Made by a program: the position numbers and the translations under genes
The notes under the pieces: generated by a model
Seen by the model: the letters and a program-made list of their open reading frames with translations, nothing else
Told to the model about the DNA's origin: nothing
Databases searched by the model: none
Shown: in pieces, positions 14,608 to 22,583 of the stretch
Position numbering within the stretch: the first letter of the stretch is position 1
Layout of the letters: each line of letters starts with the position of its first letter
Assembly: GCA_903908015.1 (NCBI GenBank)
Contig: CAIVQI010000220.1
Span: 1 to 24,222 of the forward strand
Source of the DNA: an uncultured Bacteroidota bacterium
Lineage (GTDB): Bacteria > Bacteroidota > Bacteroidia > UBA7662
DNA: 24,222 bases
Reading direction: 5' to 3'

Positions 14608-16989
14608 TTAAAACTTAAAGTTATATGTGACCGATGGAATGATGGGGAACAGGCTCACCTGTCGGGCTTCTACCCGTAGACTTTGTTGTTGCAGCGACCC
14701 CGTGTTGTTGAGGTATACGAAATAGGGATTCAGCCGGCTGTACACATTATAGATGGCAAATACCCATTCATTCTGCCACTTACGGCCCTGATTGCGCTGG
14801 GGTTTGTAGACAGCAGCCAAATCCAAGCGGTGATAAGGCGCGAACCTGAAATTGTTGCGGTCGCCAATTTGATTGATGATCTGGCCTTCAAAAAAATAAC
14901 GCGATTCAGGCAATGTGTAGGCATTGCCTGTCGCATAAACAAAAGTTGTAGAATAGGTCCATTTCCTGTTTCGTTCATAGGAAGCCACAAACGACACATC
15001 GTGCCGGCGGTCGAATTTATAGGGAAACCATCGGCCTTGCATAATATCGTCGAAGCGGCGCTCAGATTTCGACCAGGTATAGCCCAACCATCCTGTGAGG
15101 GCTCCTGTTCTTTTTTTAATAAACCACTCCGCACCAAAAGAGCGACCTGAACCAAACACAAAGTCGTTCTCTATATTCAAATTGAATCCATCGACAGCGC
15201 CATCGCGAAAGTCGATTTGGTTCTGCAGGCTTTTGTAGTAGATTTCTACCGAGGCTTCCCAACGATTTTTTTTATCATTCAAAAAATAACCCAGGGCGTA
15301 TTGTATTCCCTCTTGCGGCCTGACTTTACGCGTACTGGGTACCCACAAGTCGGTAGGCAGGGCATTCCCTGAGGAAGAAGCAAGGTGAATGTATTGGAGG
15401 TTTCGTGTGATGCCCAATTTAACCGATGAATGCCTGGATGTGCTCAGGCGAATGAGTAAACGAGGCTCGAATCCACCATAATCCACAACTTTTTCATTTT
15501 CCTTATAGGCGACTTCCTCCAATAATTCCAACAAATCGGTATTGGAATAGCGTTGATAGAGGTATGGCCCCACCTGACGGTAACCCGACCATCGGATGCC
15601 GCCTTGTATTTGCAGGGCATCGCTGATGTCCCAAACATCTTGGGCGTAAACAGCCAATTCGTTGGCGTTCAGTTGCCTTAGTCCGGGTGTTCCAAATGTA
15701 TTTTGGCCCGTGCTCGCCTCCACCACCGAGGGGGTAAAACCATGCCTGGTGTATTGAGCACCCACTTTTATACGGTGACGTAGTGAAGCATAATAGTCGG
15801 CATCTACTTTGAGGCTTCTGTTTCGTACACCTGAATTAAGTTTGAATTGAAATTGCGATTGGGTGACCTCCGTGGCGAAGTCAAAATCACTATATATGAG
15901 CGTGGTGTTCACAAATAACCGCGGTCCAAAAATGTGGTTCCATCGAAGGGTACCCGTGGCATTGCCCCAGGGGATATTGAATCCCAGACCGATTTCTTGA
16001 TTTTTAAAGGTAAATACATCACGACCAAAATACCCGCTGGCGAATACCCGGTTTTTTGCGTTGATTTGGTAGTTGAGTTTGGTGTTGAAGTCATAGAAAA
16101 AATAACCACTTCCTTTGGCCACCGCATCGGGCGGTATGAGGGGGTTGACCAGTACATCAATATAGGTTCTCCTTCCAGAAATGATAAATGATCCTTTGTC
16201 GCGCTTGATCGGCCCCTCTGTGGTTAGTCGCGATGCAATTAAACCAATTCCTCCTTGTGTTTCGAATTTCTGGTTGTTGCCCTCGCGCATGCCAATGGCC
16301 AAAACAGACGATACCCGTCCGCCGTACTGCGGTGGCATACCTCCTTTGATGAGGGTCGTGTTGTTGATGGCATCGGCATTGAAGACCGAGAAAAACCCAA
16401 ATAAATGGGAGGCGTTATATACAACCGCTTCGTCCAATAGAATTAAATTTTGATCCGGACCACCTCCACGAACATAAAATCCGGTGTTGCCTTCACCCCC
16501 TTTTTGGATGCCGGGGAGCAGCTGTATGGTGCGCAATATATCGGCTTCACCCAGGAGTGCCGGGAGAGATTTCACTTGCTCTATGTTCACTTCTGCACGT
16601 CCCATACCCGCCTCTCGGGTGTTTTCATCGGCCCGGCGGCCTTCAACCACAATTTCCTCCCGATTAACCGCCATCGACTTGAGTCGGAAGTTATGTTGCG
16701 TATTTTGTTTTATGTTGATGCGCAACGTGTCTGGTGCATAACCGAGGTATGTTACAACGACCGTGTACGACGAAGCGGGAAGGTTCAGGGCAAAATAGCC
16801 GTAGTCATTGGTTGTTGTTCCTTGTTTCAATGGCATTACCCAAACATTGGCCGCAACCAAAACTTCACCGCTCTCAGACCGTACATAGCCGCTCAGAGTC
16901 ACTTTTTGAGCAGAAGTCTGCGAGGAACTGGTTAAAAAGAGTAGAAGTCCCAAAACAAATGGGACGAAACGAATAGCGCAAGGCGGCAT
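14608..16989 (-). CDS. TonB-dependent outer-membrane receptor with CarboxypepD-reg-like domain
   Basis: Energy-coupled outer-membrane transporter; the substrate is unknown. The 793 residues contain a signal peptide ending TSAQ at about 28, a CarboxypepD-reg-like beta-sandwich (VTLSGYVRSESGEVLVAANVWV to about 110), a linker with EEIVVEGRR, a plug domain at about 130-235 (LPALLGEADILRTIQLLPGI, GFYVRGGGPDQNLILLDEA), and a 22-strand-type barrel rich in aromatic residues ending in Phe (SVTYNFKF). This compact type paired with DUF4249 is distinct from SusC, which is about 1000 residues and paired with SusD. It follows the S8 protease by 9 bases and precedes the lipoprotein by 5, so all three should be cotranscribed. 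Carbohydrate-processing genes are absent nearby, so a polysaccharide substrate is not supported. Confidence 0.92.
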   Translation of the reverse strand: MPPCAIRFVPFVLGLLLFLTSSSQTSAQKVTLSGYVRSESGEVLVAANVWVMPLKQGTTTNDYGYFALNLPASSYTVVVTYLGYAPDTLRINIKQNTQHNFRLKSMAVNREEIVVEGRRADENTREAGMGRAEVNIEQVKSLPALLGEADILRTIQLLPGIQKGGEGNTGFYVRGGGPDQNLILLDEAVVYNASHLFGFFSVFNADAINNTTLIKGGMPPQYGGRVSSVLAIGMREGNNQKFETQGGIGLIASRLTTEGPIKRDKGSFIISGRRTYIDVLVNPLIPPDAVAKGSGYFFYDFNTKLNYQINAKNRVFASGYFGRDVFTFKNQEIGLGFNIPWGNATGTLRWNHIFGPRLFVNTTLIYSDFDFATEVTQSQFQFKLNSGVRNRSLKVDADYYASLRHRIKVGAQYTRHGFTPSVVEASTGQNTFGTPGLRQLNANELAVYAQDVWDISDALQIQGGIRWSGYRQVGPYLYQRYSNTDLLELLEEVAYKENEKVVDYGGFEPRLLIRLSTSRHSSVKLGITRNLQYIHLASSSGNALPTDLWVPSTRKVRPQEGIQYALGYFLNDKKNRWEASVEIYYKSLQNQIDFRDGAVDGFNLNIENDFVFGSGRSFGAEWFIKKRTGALTGWLGYTWSKSERRFDDIMQGRWFPYKFDRRHDVSFVASYERNRKWTYSTTFVYATGNAYTLPESRYFFEGQIINQIGDRNNFRFAPYHRLDLAAVYKPQRNQGRKWQNEWVFAIYNVYSRLNPYFVYLNNTGSLQQQSLRVEARQVSLFPIIPSVTYNFKF

Positions 16990-16998
16990 ATGATGAGG

Positions 16999-18675
16999 TC
17001 AGTTTTTTATGATTCGAAACGACTTTCTATCATCCGTCGTTATCCATTTAAAAACATACAAACCGGCCCTCATGTTTGGTTCAAATTCAATAAAAAGTGT
17101 TGCACGCCGATCATTGAGGGAGAACTGTGCGGTGCATCGAAAATTGTTGCTCCGTCGGCCCAAGGCATCTATAGCAGAAAGAGTATAATCTTGATCGATT
17201 CCATTCCAAGGGAATTCTACGACAACTTCATTCGTACAAGGATTGGGATAGACCAAGGCATCTGTGAGTTGATTCTGATTCGTGGTGGGGAGCAATTGCC
17301 ACGCACGTGAAACATCAGGGATCCCATGGCCGAAAAAGGTATCGGGCGCCGCCGAACGATCGCCACTCATTTCCAGGGCCTTGAAGACTTGCATCGATCG
17401 TGCATTTGGTCTGGATTGCCACAAGCATGCTGCCAGTCCGGCCATAATGGGACCCGAAAAAGATGTGCCACTCACATAGGCCACTTCTTGCCCAGTAAGA
17501 TCGCAGCTCGCTGCTCCTGAACCTACAGCCATAACATTAGGCTTTATTCGTCCATCGGAGGTGGGGCCCTGACTGCTAAAAGCAACCCTGCTTCTGTTTC
17601 TGGCTACGGCCCCTACTGCCAGTACAGAATCACCATCAGCCGGCGCAGCGATGTACTTCCAGGCAGAATTGCCATAATTACCCGCACTGGCCACCACCAA
17701 TATCCCTTTAGAAGCTGCAAAGTCGGCCCCTCGCGTAATGCGAGCCGTTTGGCCATCCATATCGCTGTAGGTATGGTCCATCAACGCATCGTCGAAGGTG
17801 GAATAGGCCAAAGATGTATTGAACACATCTGCGCCAGCACTATCGGCTCGTTCAGCCGCAGCTACCCAATTGTCTTCTTCGATTTGATTTTCGGAACCGC
17901 CTATATTGTTTTCGGTGCGATACAGCAGATAAGTGGCGCCGGGAGCGGTACCTACCAATCGACCTGGCCACCAAGCGGCCAAACAACCCATCACGTATGT
18001 ACCGTGTGCGTCGAATCCATAGGGGTTGGGTGTGAGGTCCACGAAATCCCAGGTGTCGGCAATGCGGTTGCCCCTTCTCAAAGAATCGAAGCAGGATAGC
18101 CGGTCGACTTCAATAAATCCTGCGTCGAAAACGGCAATCCATACCCCTTCACCTCTAAATCCTCTATTGTGGAGCCATTCCCCTTTATGCAGGCTAAGTT
18201 GTTCCCAACCCGCCCCATATTGGCCCGAATCAGCTGATTGACGTGGCGCTCCCTCCTGGAGGCCATGCCATGCGAACTTGCTCGGTCTCGGATGCTCGTT
18301 GTGGTGGGTAGAAAGACCGTTTTTGCGGGTTGAGCGCACAAAAGGAAGGGCTTGCACACGCGCCAAAGTTGGCGCATCAGGTGCTTCGATGGTCGCCCCA
18401 TTGAGCCATTTGGAACTATGCCGAACAATGGCTCCAGCAGAGCTGACGGCTGCAAGGTAGGATGGATTAACGGGCAAATCGGAACTGTCTATTGCTATGC
18501 CTTGTTTTAGTCGGCGCTCTATCGCGCGAGCAGATAAATACGCAGCAGGCTGGTCGAGTCGGTAGGGCGTCCCCGATTTATCGATAAATTCTACCCAATA
18601 CCGGTTGCCGGTCTGTGCCCGTCCCTCTAATCCTACCAACATCAGAAAACAACAACCAAGAATGAAATATTTCAC
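16999..18675 (-). CDS. Secreted subtilisin-like S8 protease with type IX secretion sorting domain
   Basis: Extracellular serine protease. In 558 residues: a signal peptide (MKYFILGCCFLMLVGLEGRAQ); a propeptide-like region at about 24-160 (with RYWVEFIDKSGTPY); and a peptidase S8 domain with triad Asp184 (VFDAGF), His224 (DAHGTYVMG) and Ser405 (GTSFSGP), plus the oxyanion Asn333 (SAGNYG). A C-terminal sorting domain starts at about residue 480 with YPNP and ends in GLYVFKWITTDDRKSFRIIKN, the type A signal for type IX secretion. The catalytic residues are intact, so it should be active. It lies 6 bases after mnmA and 9 before the TonB receptor. Whether it processes the receptor or feeds it peptides is speculation. 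Confidence 0.92.
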   Translation of the reverse strand: MKYFILGCCFLMLVGLEGRAQTGNRYWVEFIDKSGTPYRLDQPAAYLSARAIERRLKQGIAIDSSDLPVNPSYLAAVSSAGAIVRHSSKWLNGATIEAPDAPTLARVQALPFVRSTRKNGLSTHHNEHPRPSKFAWHGLQEGAPRQSADSGQYGAGWEQLSLHKGEWLHNRGFRGEGVWIAVFDAGFIEVDRLSCFDSLRRGNRIADTWDFVDLTPNPYGFDAHGTYVMGCLAAWWPGRLVGTAPGATYLLYRTENNIGGSENQIEEDNWVAAAERADSAGADVFNTSLAYSTFDDALMDHTYSDMDGQTARITRGADFAASKGILVVASAGNYGNSAWKYIAAPADGDSVLAVGAVARNRSRVAFSSQGPTSDGRIKPNVMAVGSGAASCDLTGQEVAYVSGTSFSGPIMAGLAACLWQSRPNARSMQVFKALEMSGDRSAAPDTFFGHGIPDVSRAWQLLPTTNQNQLTDALVYPNPCTNEVVVEFPWNGIDQDYTLSAIDALGRRSNNFRCTAQFSLNDRRATLFIEFEPNMRAGLYVFKWITTDDRKSFRIIKN

Positions 18676-18681
18676 GTTAGA

Positions 18682-19803
18682 TTATTTATTTGATTCAATA
18701 AGGACCGATTCTCTGATCCACCCACCACCCACTACATCCCCTTCATCATAAAATACCGCACTTTGTCCGGGTGCGATGGCTTTCACCGGGCGGGAGAATT
18801 CTGCATATATTTCGTCGCCATCTTGCCAAATGGTCGCGGCCTGCCCCGGGTCTTTATAACGGATTTTGGCCAATACCTCCATGCCTTCGGCAGGAATACG
18901 GGGGTATTTTTGAAGGTTGATGCGATCTACGCGCATGGCCTGTCGATCGAGTTCACCCCATTCCCCAAGAACAACGGTATTGGATTGGGCGCGAATTTCT
19001 GCCACAAACATCGGTTTGCCAAAGGCCATATCTAAGCCCTTGCGCTGACCTACCGTATAAAATGGGTAACCTCGGTGTTGCCCCAATACCTGTCCATTTC
19101 GGTCAACGAACAATCCACCTTCTACCCGCTCGGCCAATCCATCAACCCGGCGCTTTAAAAATGATCGATAGTCGTTGTCGGGAATAAAGCAAATTTCATA
19201 ACTCTCAGGTTTTTTGGCCAGGAATTCATAGCCGCGGTCAATCGCCAACTGCCTGATTTCCGACTTTCGGTAGTTGCCCATGGGAAAAAGGGTGCGGCGC
19301 AGCGACTCCTGGCTCAATCCCCAAAGGACATAGGATTGGTCTTTTCCGCCATCCACCCCCTGTCCAACAAAATATCGCCCATTTTCTTGTTGGATGCGTG
19401 CATAATGCCCTGTGGCAATATAGTCGCATTGCAGCATATCGGCCCGCCTGAGCAAGGCGTCCCATTTGATGTGGGTGTTGCAGAGCACACAAGGGTTGGG
19501 GGTTCTCCCAGAAAGATATTCATCCACAAAATTCTCGATCACGGCATCCCCAAACTCATCCCGCAAATCGAGGATTATATGGGAGAAACCGAGCTGAACA
19601 GCCACTTCCCTTGCGTCGTTGATGGAATCGAGACTGCAACAACCTGTTTCTTTTTTTGAACCACCCGCAGATGCATAATCCCATGTTTTCATGGTCATTC
19701 CGATCACTTCATAGCCCTGCTCGTGGAGCATCACGGCAGCCACAGTGCTGTCGATGCCCCCACTCATGGCTACCAATACCCGCTTGTTTTGCCCATTTTG
19801 CAT
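18682..19803 (-). CDS. mnmA: tRNA-specific 2-thiouridylase MnmA
   Basis: Installs the 2-thio group on wobble uridine 34 of Lys, Glu and Gln tRNAs, using ATP and persulfide sulfur. 373 residues, normal length. PP-loop SGGIDS at 14-19; catalytic cysteines Cys105 (TPNPCVLC) and Cys205 (ESYEICFIPD); TGHYAR and GGKDQSYVL motifs; central beta-barrel with HRGYPFYTVGQRKGL; and a C-terminal domain ending in GGGWIRESVLIES. The ATG at 19803 is used. A TTG nine bases upstream, also in frame, lies inside the -7 box and is not a plausible start. It heads the minus-strand run of protease, receptor and lipoprotein genes, with a 6-base gap to the protease. Confidence 0.97.
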   Translation of the reverse strand: MQNGQNKRVLVAMSGGIDSTVAAVMLHEQGYEVIGMTMKTWDYASAGGSKKETGCCSLDSINDAREVAVQLGFSHIILDLRDEFGDAVIENFVDEYLSGRTPNPCVLCNTHIKWDALLRRADMLQCDYIATGHYARIQQENGRYFVGQGVDGGKDQSYVLWGLSQESLRRTLFPMGNYRKSEIRQLAIDRGYEFLAKKPESYEICFIPDNDYRSFLKRRVDGLAERVEGGLFVDRNGQVLGQHRGYPFYTVGQRKGLDMAFGKPMFVAEIRAQSNTVVLGEWGELDRQAMRVDRINLQKYPRIPAEGMEVLAKIRYKDPGQAATIWQDGDEIYAEFSRPVKAIAPGQSAVFYDEGDVVGGGWIRESVLIESNK

Positions 19804-19809
19804 AACCCA

Positions 19810-19837
19810 CAAAAATACTCAATATACTGACCCCAAG
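19810..19837 (-). promoter_or_regulatory. Candidate mnmA promoter (CTTG, 16 bases, TATTTTTG)
   Basis: On the minus strand CTTG (19834-19837), a 16-base spacer and TATTTTTG (19810-19817) repeat the arrangement seen at pccB. The mnmA ATG follows 6 bases after the box, so the leader would be absent or a few bases long. It would drive the whole mnmA-to-lipoprotein run. Confidence 0.5.
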
Positions 19838-19886
19838 CCGCTCAACCAATGGGCGAAATTCTCAAATTTGTGGTTGATGTTTGGTT

Positions 19887-20159
19887 ATGAATAAAAGCTC
19901 CCCACAATATCTCAAGCGAATTGAAGACCTATTTAAAGCAGGGGGCTACACCTTACGGTACGAGCGCGGGCACTTTCAGCCGGGAACATGCATCCTTCGG
20001 GATAAAAAAGTGGTGGTGGTGAACAAGTTTTTCACCACAGAAGCCAAAATTGGTGCTCTGAGTGAATTGGCCTCCGAAAGCGAGTGGGATCTACAAGGAC
20101 TAGCGTCTGCCCAGCGGAATTTGCTTATCGAGATTTGCCAAACCCGGCTTAATTTGTGA
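19887..20159 (+). CDS. Conserved 90-residue protein of unknown function
   Basis: No named family recognised with certainty; similar small proteins with an FFTTEAKIGAL-like core are, as far as I recall, found in Bacteroidota genomes. It is hydrophilic, without signal peptide or membrane segment, so cytoplasmic. Predicted pattern: N-terminal helix (YLKRIEDLFKAGG), a beta-hairpin (YTLRYERG, GTCILRDKKVVVVNKFF), then helices (TEAKIGALSELASE, AQRNLLIEICQTRL). The GHFQPGTC and KKVVVVNKFF segments look like the conserved heart. ATG 19887 is preferred over an in-frame TTG at 19881. Its stop overlaps the GTG start of the phosphodiesterase gene, which in turn overlaps the NFACT gene, so it is probably coexpressed with both. 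Confidence 0.75.
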   Translation: MNKSSPQYLKRIEDLFKAGGYTLRYERGHFQPGTCILRDKKVVVVNKFFTTEAKIGALSELASESEWDLQGLASAQRNLLIEICQTRLNL

Positions 20160-20923
20160 GCGTGAAACTTACTTTTTTGGGAACAGGGACTTCTCAAGGC
20201 GTACCCGTCATCGGTTGTGCCTGTTTGGTGTGTGTTTCGAAAGACCCGCACGACCAACGCCTGCGTACCAGTATCATGTTGGAAGCCAATGGACGGGTGG
20301 TGGTGGTAGACACTGGCCCCGATTTCCGCCAGCAAATGCTTCGTGAAGGGGTGTCACGACTTGATGCTGTGGTGTTCACACATGCCCACAAGGACCATAT
20401 TGCTGGTCTGGATGATGTCCGTCCCTTCAATCACCGTCAAAAATCAGCGACCCAGATCTATGCTTCTACGGAGGTTCAGCAGGCGCTCAGACGCGAGTTT
20501 TATTACTGCTTCGACGAGCACCGATACCCTGGCGTGCCTGATTTGACCTTGAATACCATTCGATCTGAGGCGTTTACGGCGGCAGACATACCATTTGTTC
20601 CCCTGCCGGTGATGCACATGAACCTGCCCGTATTAGGATTTCGTGTTGGAAATTTGGCTTACATCACCGATGCCAACCATATACCAGAAGAAACATACCG
20701 CAAAATTGGAAGGCCCGAGGTGCTGGTACTCAATGCTTTGAGGCACACCCCCCACCCCTCACATTTTACCCTTCATGAGGCCATCGAGGTGGTTGAGCGC
20801 ATCAAGCCTCAATACGCTTTTTTCACACACATCTCGCATCAGCTGGGTACGCATGATGATGTTGCGCGTCAGTTGCCAAAAAATATCTTTTTGGCCTACG
20901 ACGGCTTAACGATGCATGTATGA
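20156..20923 (+). CDS. PhnP-like metallo-beta-lactamase-fold phosphodiesterase
   Basis: Metal-dependent hydrolase of the PhnP/RNase Z-like branch, which cleaves cyclic or linear phosphodiesters. In 255 residues: N-terminal LTFLGTGTSQGVPVIGC; the metal motif HAHKDH (His76, His78, Asp80, His81); further ligands at His154 (VMHM), Asp172 (TDANH) and His225 (FFTHISHQ). The cluster Cys21, Cys23, Cys26, with His228, mirrors the structural zinc site known in E. coli PhnP. The GTG start at 20156 overlaps the previous stop (GTGA); a second in-frame GTG is at 20162. The gene's end overlaps the NFACT gene start by ATGA. No phosphonate genes are near, so the substrate is probably not a C-P lyase intermediate; an RNA or nucleotide phosphodiester is a possibility suggested only by context. 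Confidence 0.88.
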   Translation: MSVKLTFLGTGTSQGVPVIGCACLVCVSKDPHDQRLRTSIMLEANGRVVVVDTGPDFRQQMLREGVSRLDAVVFTHAHKDHIAGLDDVRPFNHRQKSATQIYASTEVQQALRREFYYCFDEHRYPGVPDLTLNTIRSEAFTAADIPFVPLPVMHMNLPVLGFRVGNLAYITDANHIPEETYRKIGRPEVLVLNALRHTPHPSHFTLHEAIEVVERIKPQYAFFTHISHQLGTHDDVARQLPKNIFLAYDGLTMHV

Positions 20924-22497
20924 AACCGATTCCCTTCCTACCACAGAAAGGAGCGCTGCAAAGTCACTTTTTGTTCGTGAACCTATTGGCCCGTGCCTTG
21001 CATGATCAATTGAAGGAAAAAACGATCGCATACATCGTTTCTCCTAGCCTTACACGCATTCAAATGGCGTTTGGGAGCGAGCCCTTTGCTGTATTGGAAC
21101 TAAACTGGTCGGCCGATCAACCCGTGCTGTTTTGGCATCCCAATGGCGCAGCTATGCCGGAGTCCTATGAAAAGCAATTATTTCCGGCATGGGGCCAACA
21201 AGTCACTGGGGTATGGGGCTGGATTTTTGATCGCTGGATAGAAATCACATTGGATCATGGTGGATCCATTTGGATCAAGTGGTTTGGCCGAAATGGTAAT
21301 GTGTTGTACCACGACGGGGAACGAGTGCATTCGGTCTTCAGGCGGTCACACCAGGGTGACTTCCAATATACCCCGCCTACAGACGGACGAATCGATAGCC
21401 CGAATCAATATTTGCCGGCCAGTTATGCCAAAGAACTGCAGTCAATCCTGTTCGTTAATACTGAAAAAGCGCTCTTTTTATCAAAATCAGAATTTTTGTT
21501 TTGGTGGACGCATGCCGGTGTTTTTGTGGATGGAAGGGCGGAACTACCTGTGCTTCGCCCGTCTGTTCGTCGCGATGAACCTTGCTCTAACCTTTTGGAG
21601 GGCTTCAGCCAATTTGCTCGTCAGTATGCCTCAGCATATGCCTTTCAGCGAAATAGGGCGTCAATTCTGGATCGTATTTATAAATGCAATCAGTTGTTGG
21701 AGCAGAAAATAACGCGCTTGAAGGCAGATCTGGGTGGTTTGCAAGAGGCGGGCGACTACCGCAAGCAGGGCAATAGCTTATTGACCTACCCCGAGCTCTT
21801 TCAGCCCGTTGCATCACTGGTTCGTTTGCCCGATTGCGAGGATCCCAATCGCATGCTGAACATCAGGGTTGACCCTACCCGATCCAATATTGAAAATGCC
21901 GACCGGCTTTTTGCCAAAGCCAAGCGTCAGCACCTACAACGCGAACACCTGCAGCATCAACTCAACCAAAAGTGCCAAGAGCATAATGACCTCAAACAGG
22001 CCAATGACCTTCTGACTCTGGCAACAGATCAAAAACAATGGAGGAAAATCAGCGCTCAAGTTCAAGGGCTGACATTGCCTCAGGATGTTCTGCTTTTCTT
22101 CAAACAAAAAGCCAAAAAGGAGACATCAAGCATCGGTCGGAAAGCATGGGCAGTTTTTGACATTGACAACTGGGAGGTTTGGCAGGGACGTGACGCCAGG
22201 GCGAATGCGGAACTGCTCCGTATGGCCCACAAAAACGATATTTGGATGCATGCCCGAGGTCATGCCGGTTCACATGTCTTGATTCGGTCCGCCGGAAGGC
22301 CGGTCCCCCAAAATGTATTGCTTCAAGCCGCACGCCTTGCGGCCCTCAATTCTAAGGGAAGGGGTGAGGAAGTTTGCGCCATATCCTATACCCAGCGAAA
22401 GTTTGTCCGGTCGATCAAGGGCGGTCCCCCCGGTAAAGTAGTACTGGATCGAGAGGAAGTTATTTTTTCACACCGCTCAGATCCGGCCCCTTCATAA
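20920..22497 (+). CDS. NFACT-family protein (RqcH/NEMF/Tae2-like), divergent N-terminus
   Basis: Family members bind stalled 50S subunits and recruit tRNA to extend nascent chains with alanine tails in ribosome-associated quality control. 525 residues: a divergent NFACT-N domain (about 1-225) retaining the Asp-Arg pair at 104-105 (WIFDRWIEI) that may correspond to the essential DR motif of RqcH; a helical/coiled-coil middle with GNSLLTYPELF, LNIRVDPTRSNIENADRLFAKAKR and a charged arm to about 375; and a clear NFACT-R domain at about 410-515 (VWQGRDARANAEL, NDIWMHARGHAGSHVLIR, SYTQRKFVRSIKGGPPGKV). The R domain makes the family certain; the activity is inferred. It is translationally coupled to the upstream phosphodiesterase and ends an operon; 86 bases follow before the next gene. 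Confidence 0.9.
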   Translation: MKPIPFLPQKGALQSHFLFVNLLARALHDQLKEKTIAYIVSPSLTRIQMAFGSEPFAVLELNWSADQPVLFWHPNGAAMPESYEKQLFPAWGQQVTGVWGWIFDRWIEITLDHGGSIWIKWFGRNGNVLYHDGERVHSVFRRSHQGDFQYTPPTDGRIDSPNQYLPASYAKELQSILFVNTEKALFLSKSEFLFWWTHAGVFVDGRAELPVLRPSVRRDEPCSNLLEGFSQFARQYASAYAFQRNRASILDRIYKCNQLLEQKITRLKADLGGLQEAGDYRKQGNSLLTYPELFQPVASLVRLPDCEDPNRMLNIRVDPTRSNIENADRLFAKAKRQHLQREHLQHQLNQKCQEHNDLKQANDLLTLATDQKQWRKISAQVQGLTLPQDVLLFFKQKAKKETSSIGRKAWAVFDIDNWEVWQGRDARANAELLRMAHKNDIWMHARGHAGSHVLIRSAGRPVPQNVLLQAARLAALNSKGRGEEVCAISYTQRKFVRSIKGGPPGKVVLDREEVIFSHRSDPAPS

Positions 22498-22583
22498 TCT
22501 TTATTTCCCGATTTTTGACGTCACTGAGCCCAACTGCTACGAATACTCTTTTTAAACTTTAACTATATTCTGATTGTTTTTTC

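Noticed and set aside
14683..15150. 155-codon open frame opposite the TonB receptor
   Set aside because: The receptor frame is continuous with clear barrel sequence; the opposite frame has no start context or known motif.
14608..16989. SusC/SusD-type polysaccharide utilisation locus
   Set aside because: The receptor is about 200 residues too short for SusC, its partner is DUF4249 rather than SusD, and no glycoside hydrolase or sensor-regulator gene is nearby.
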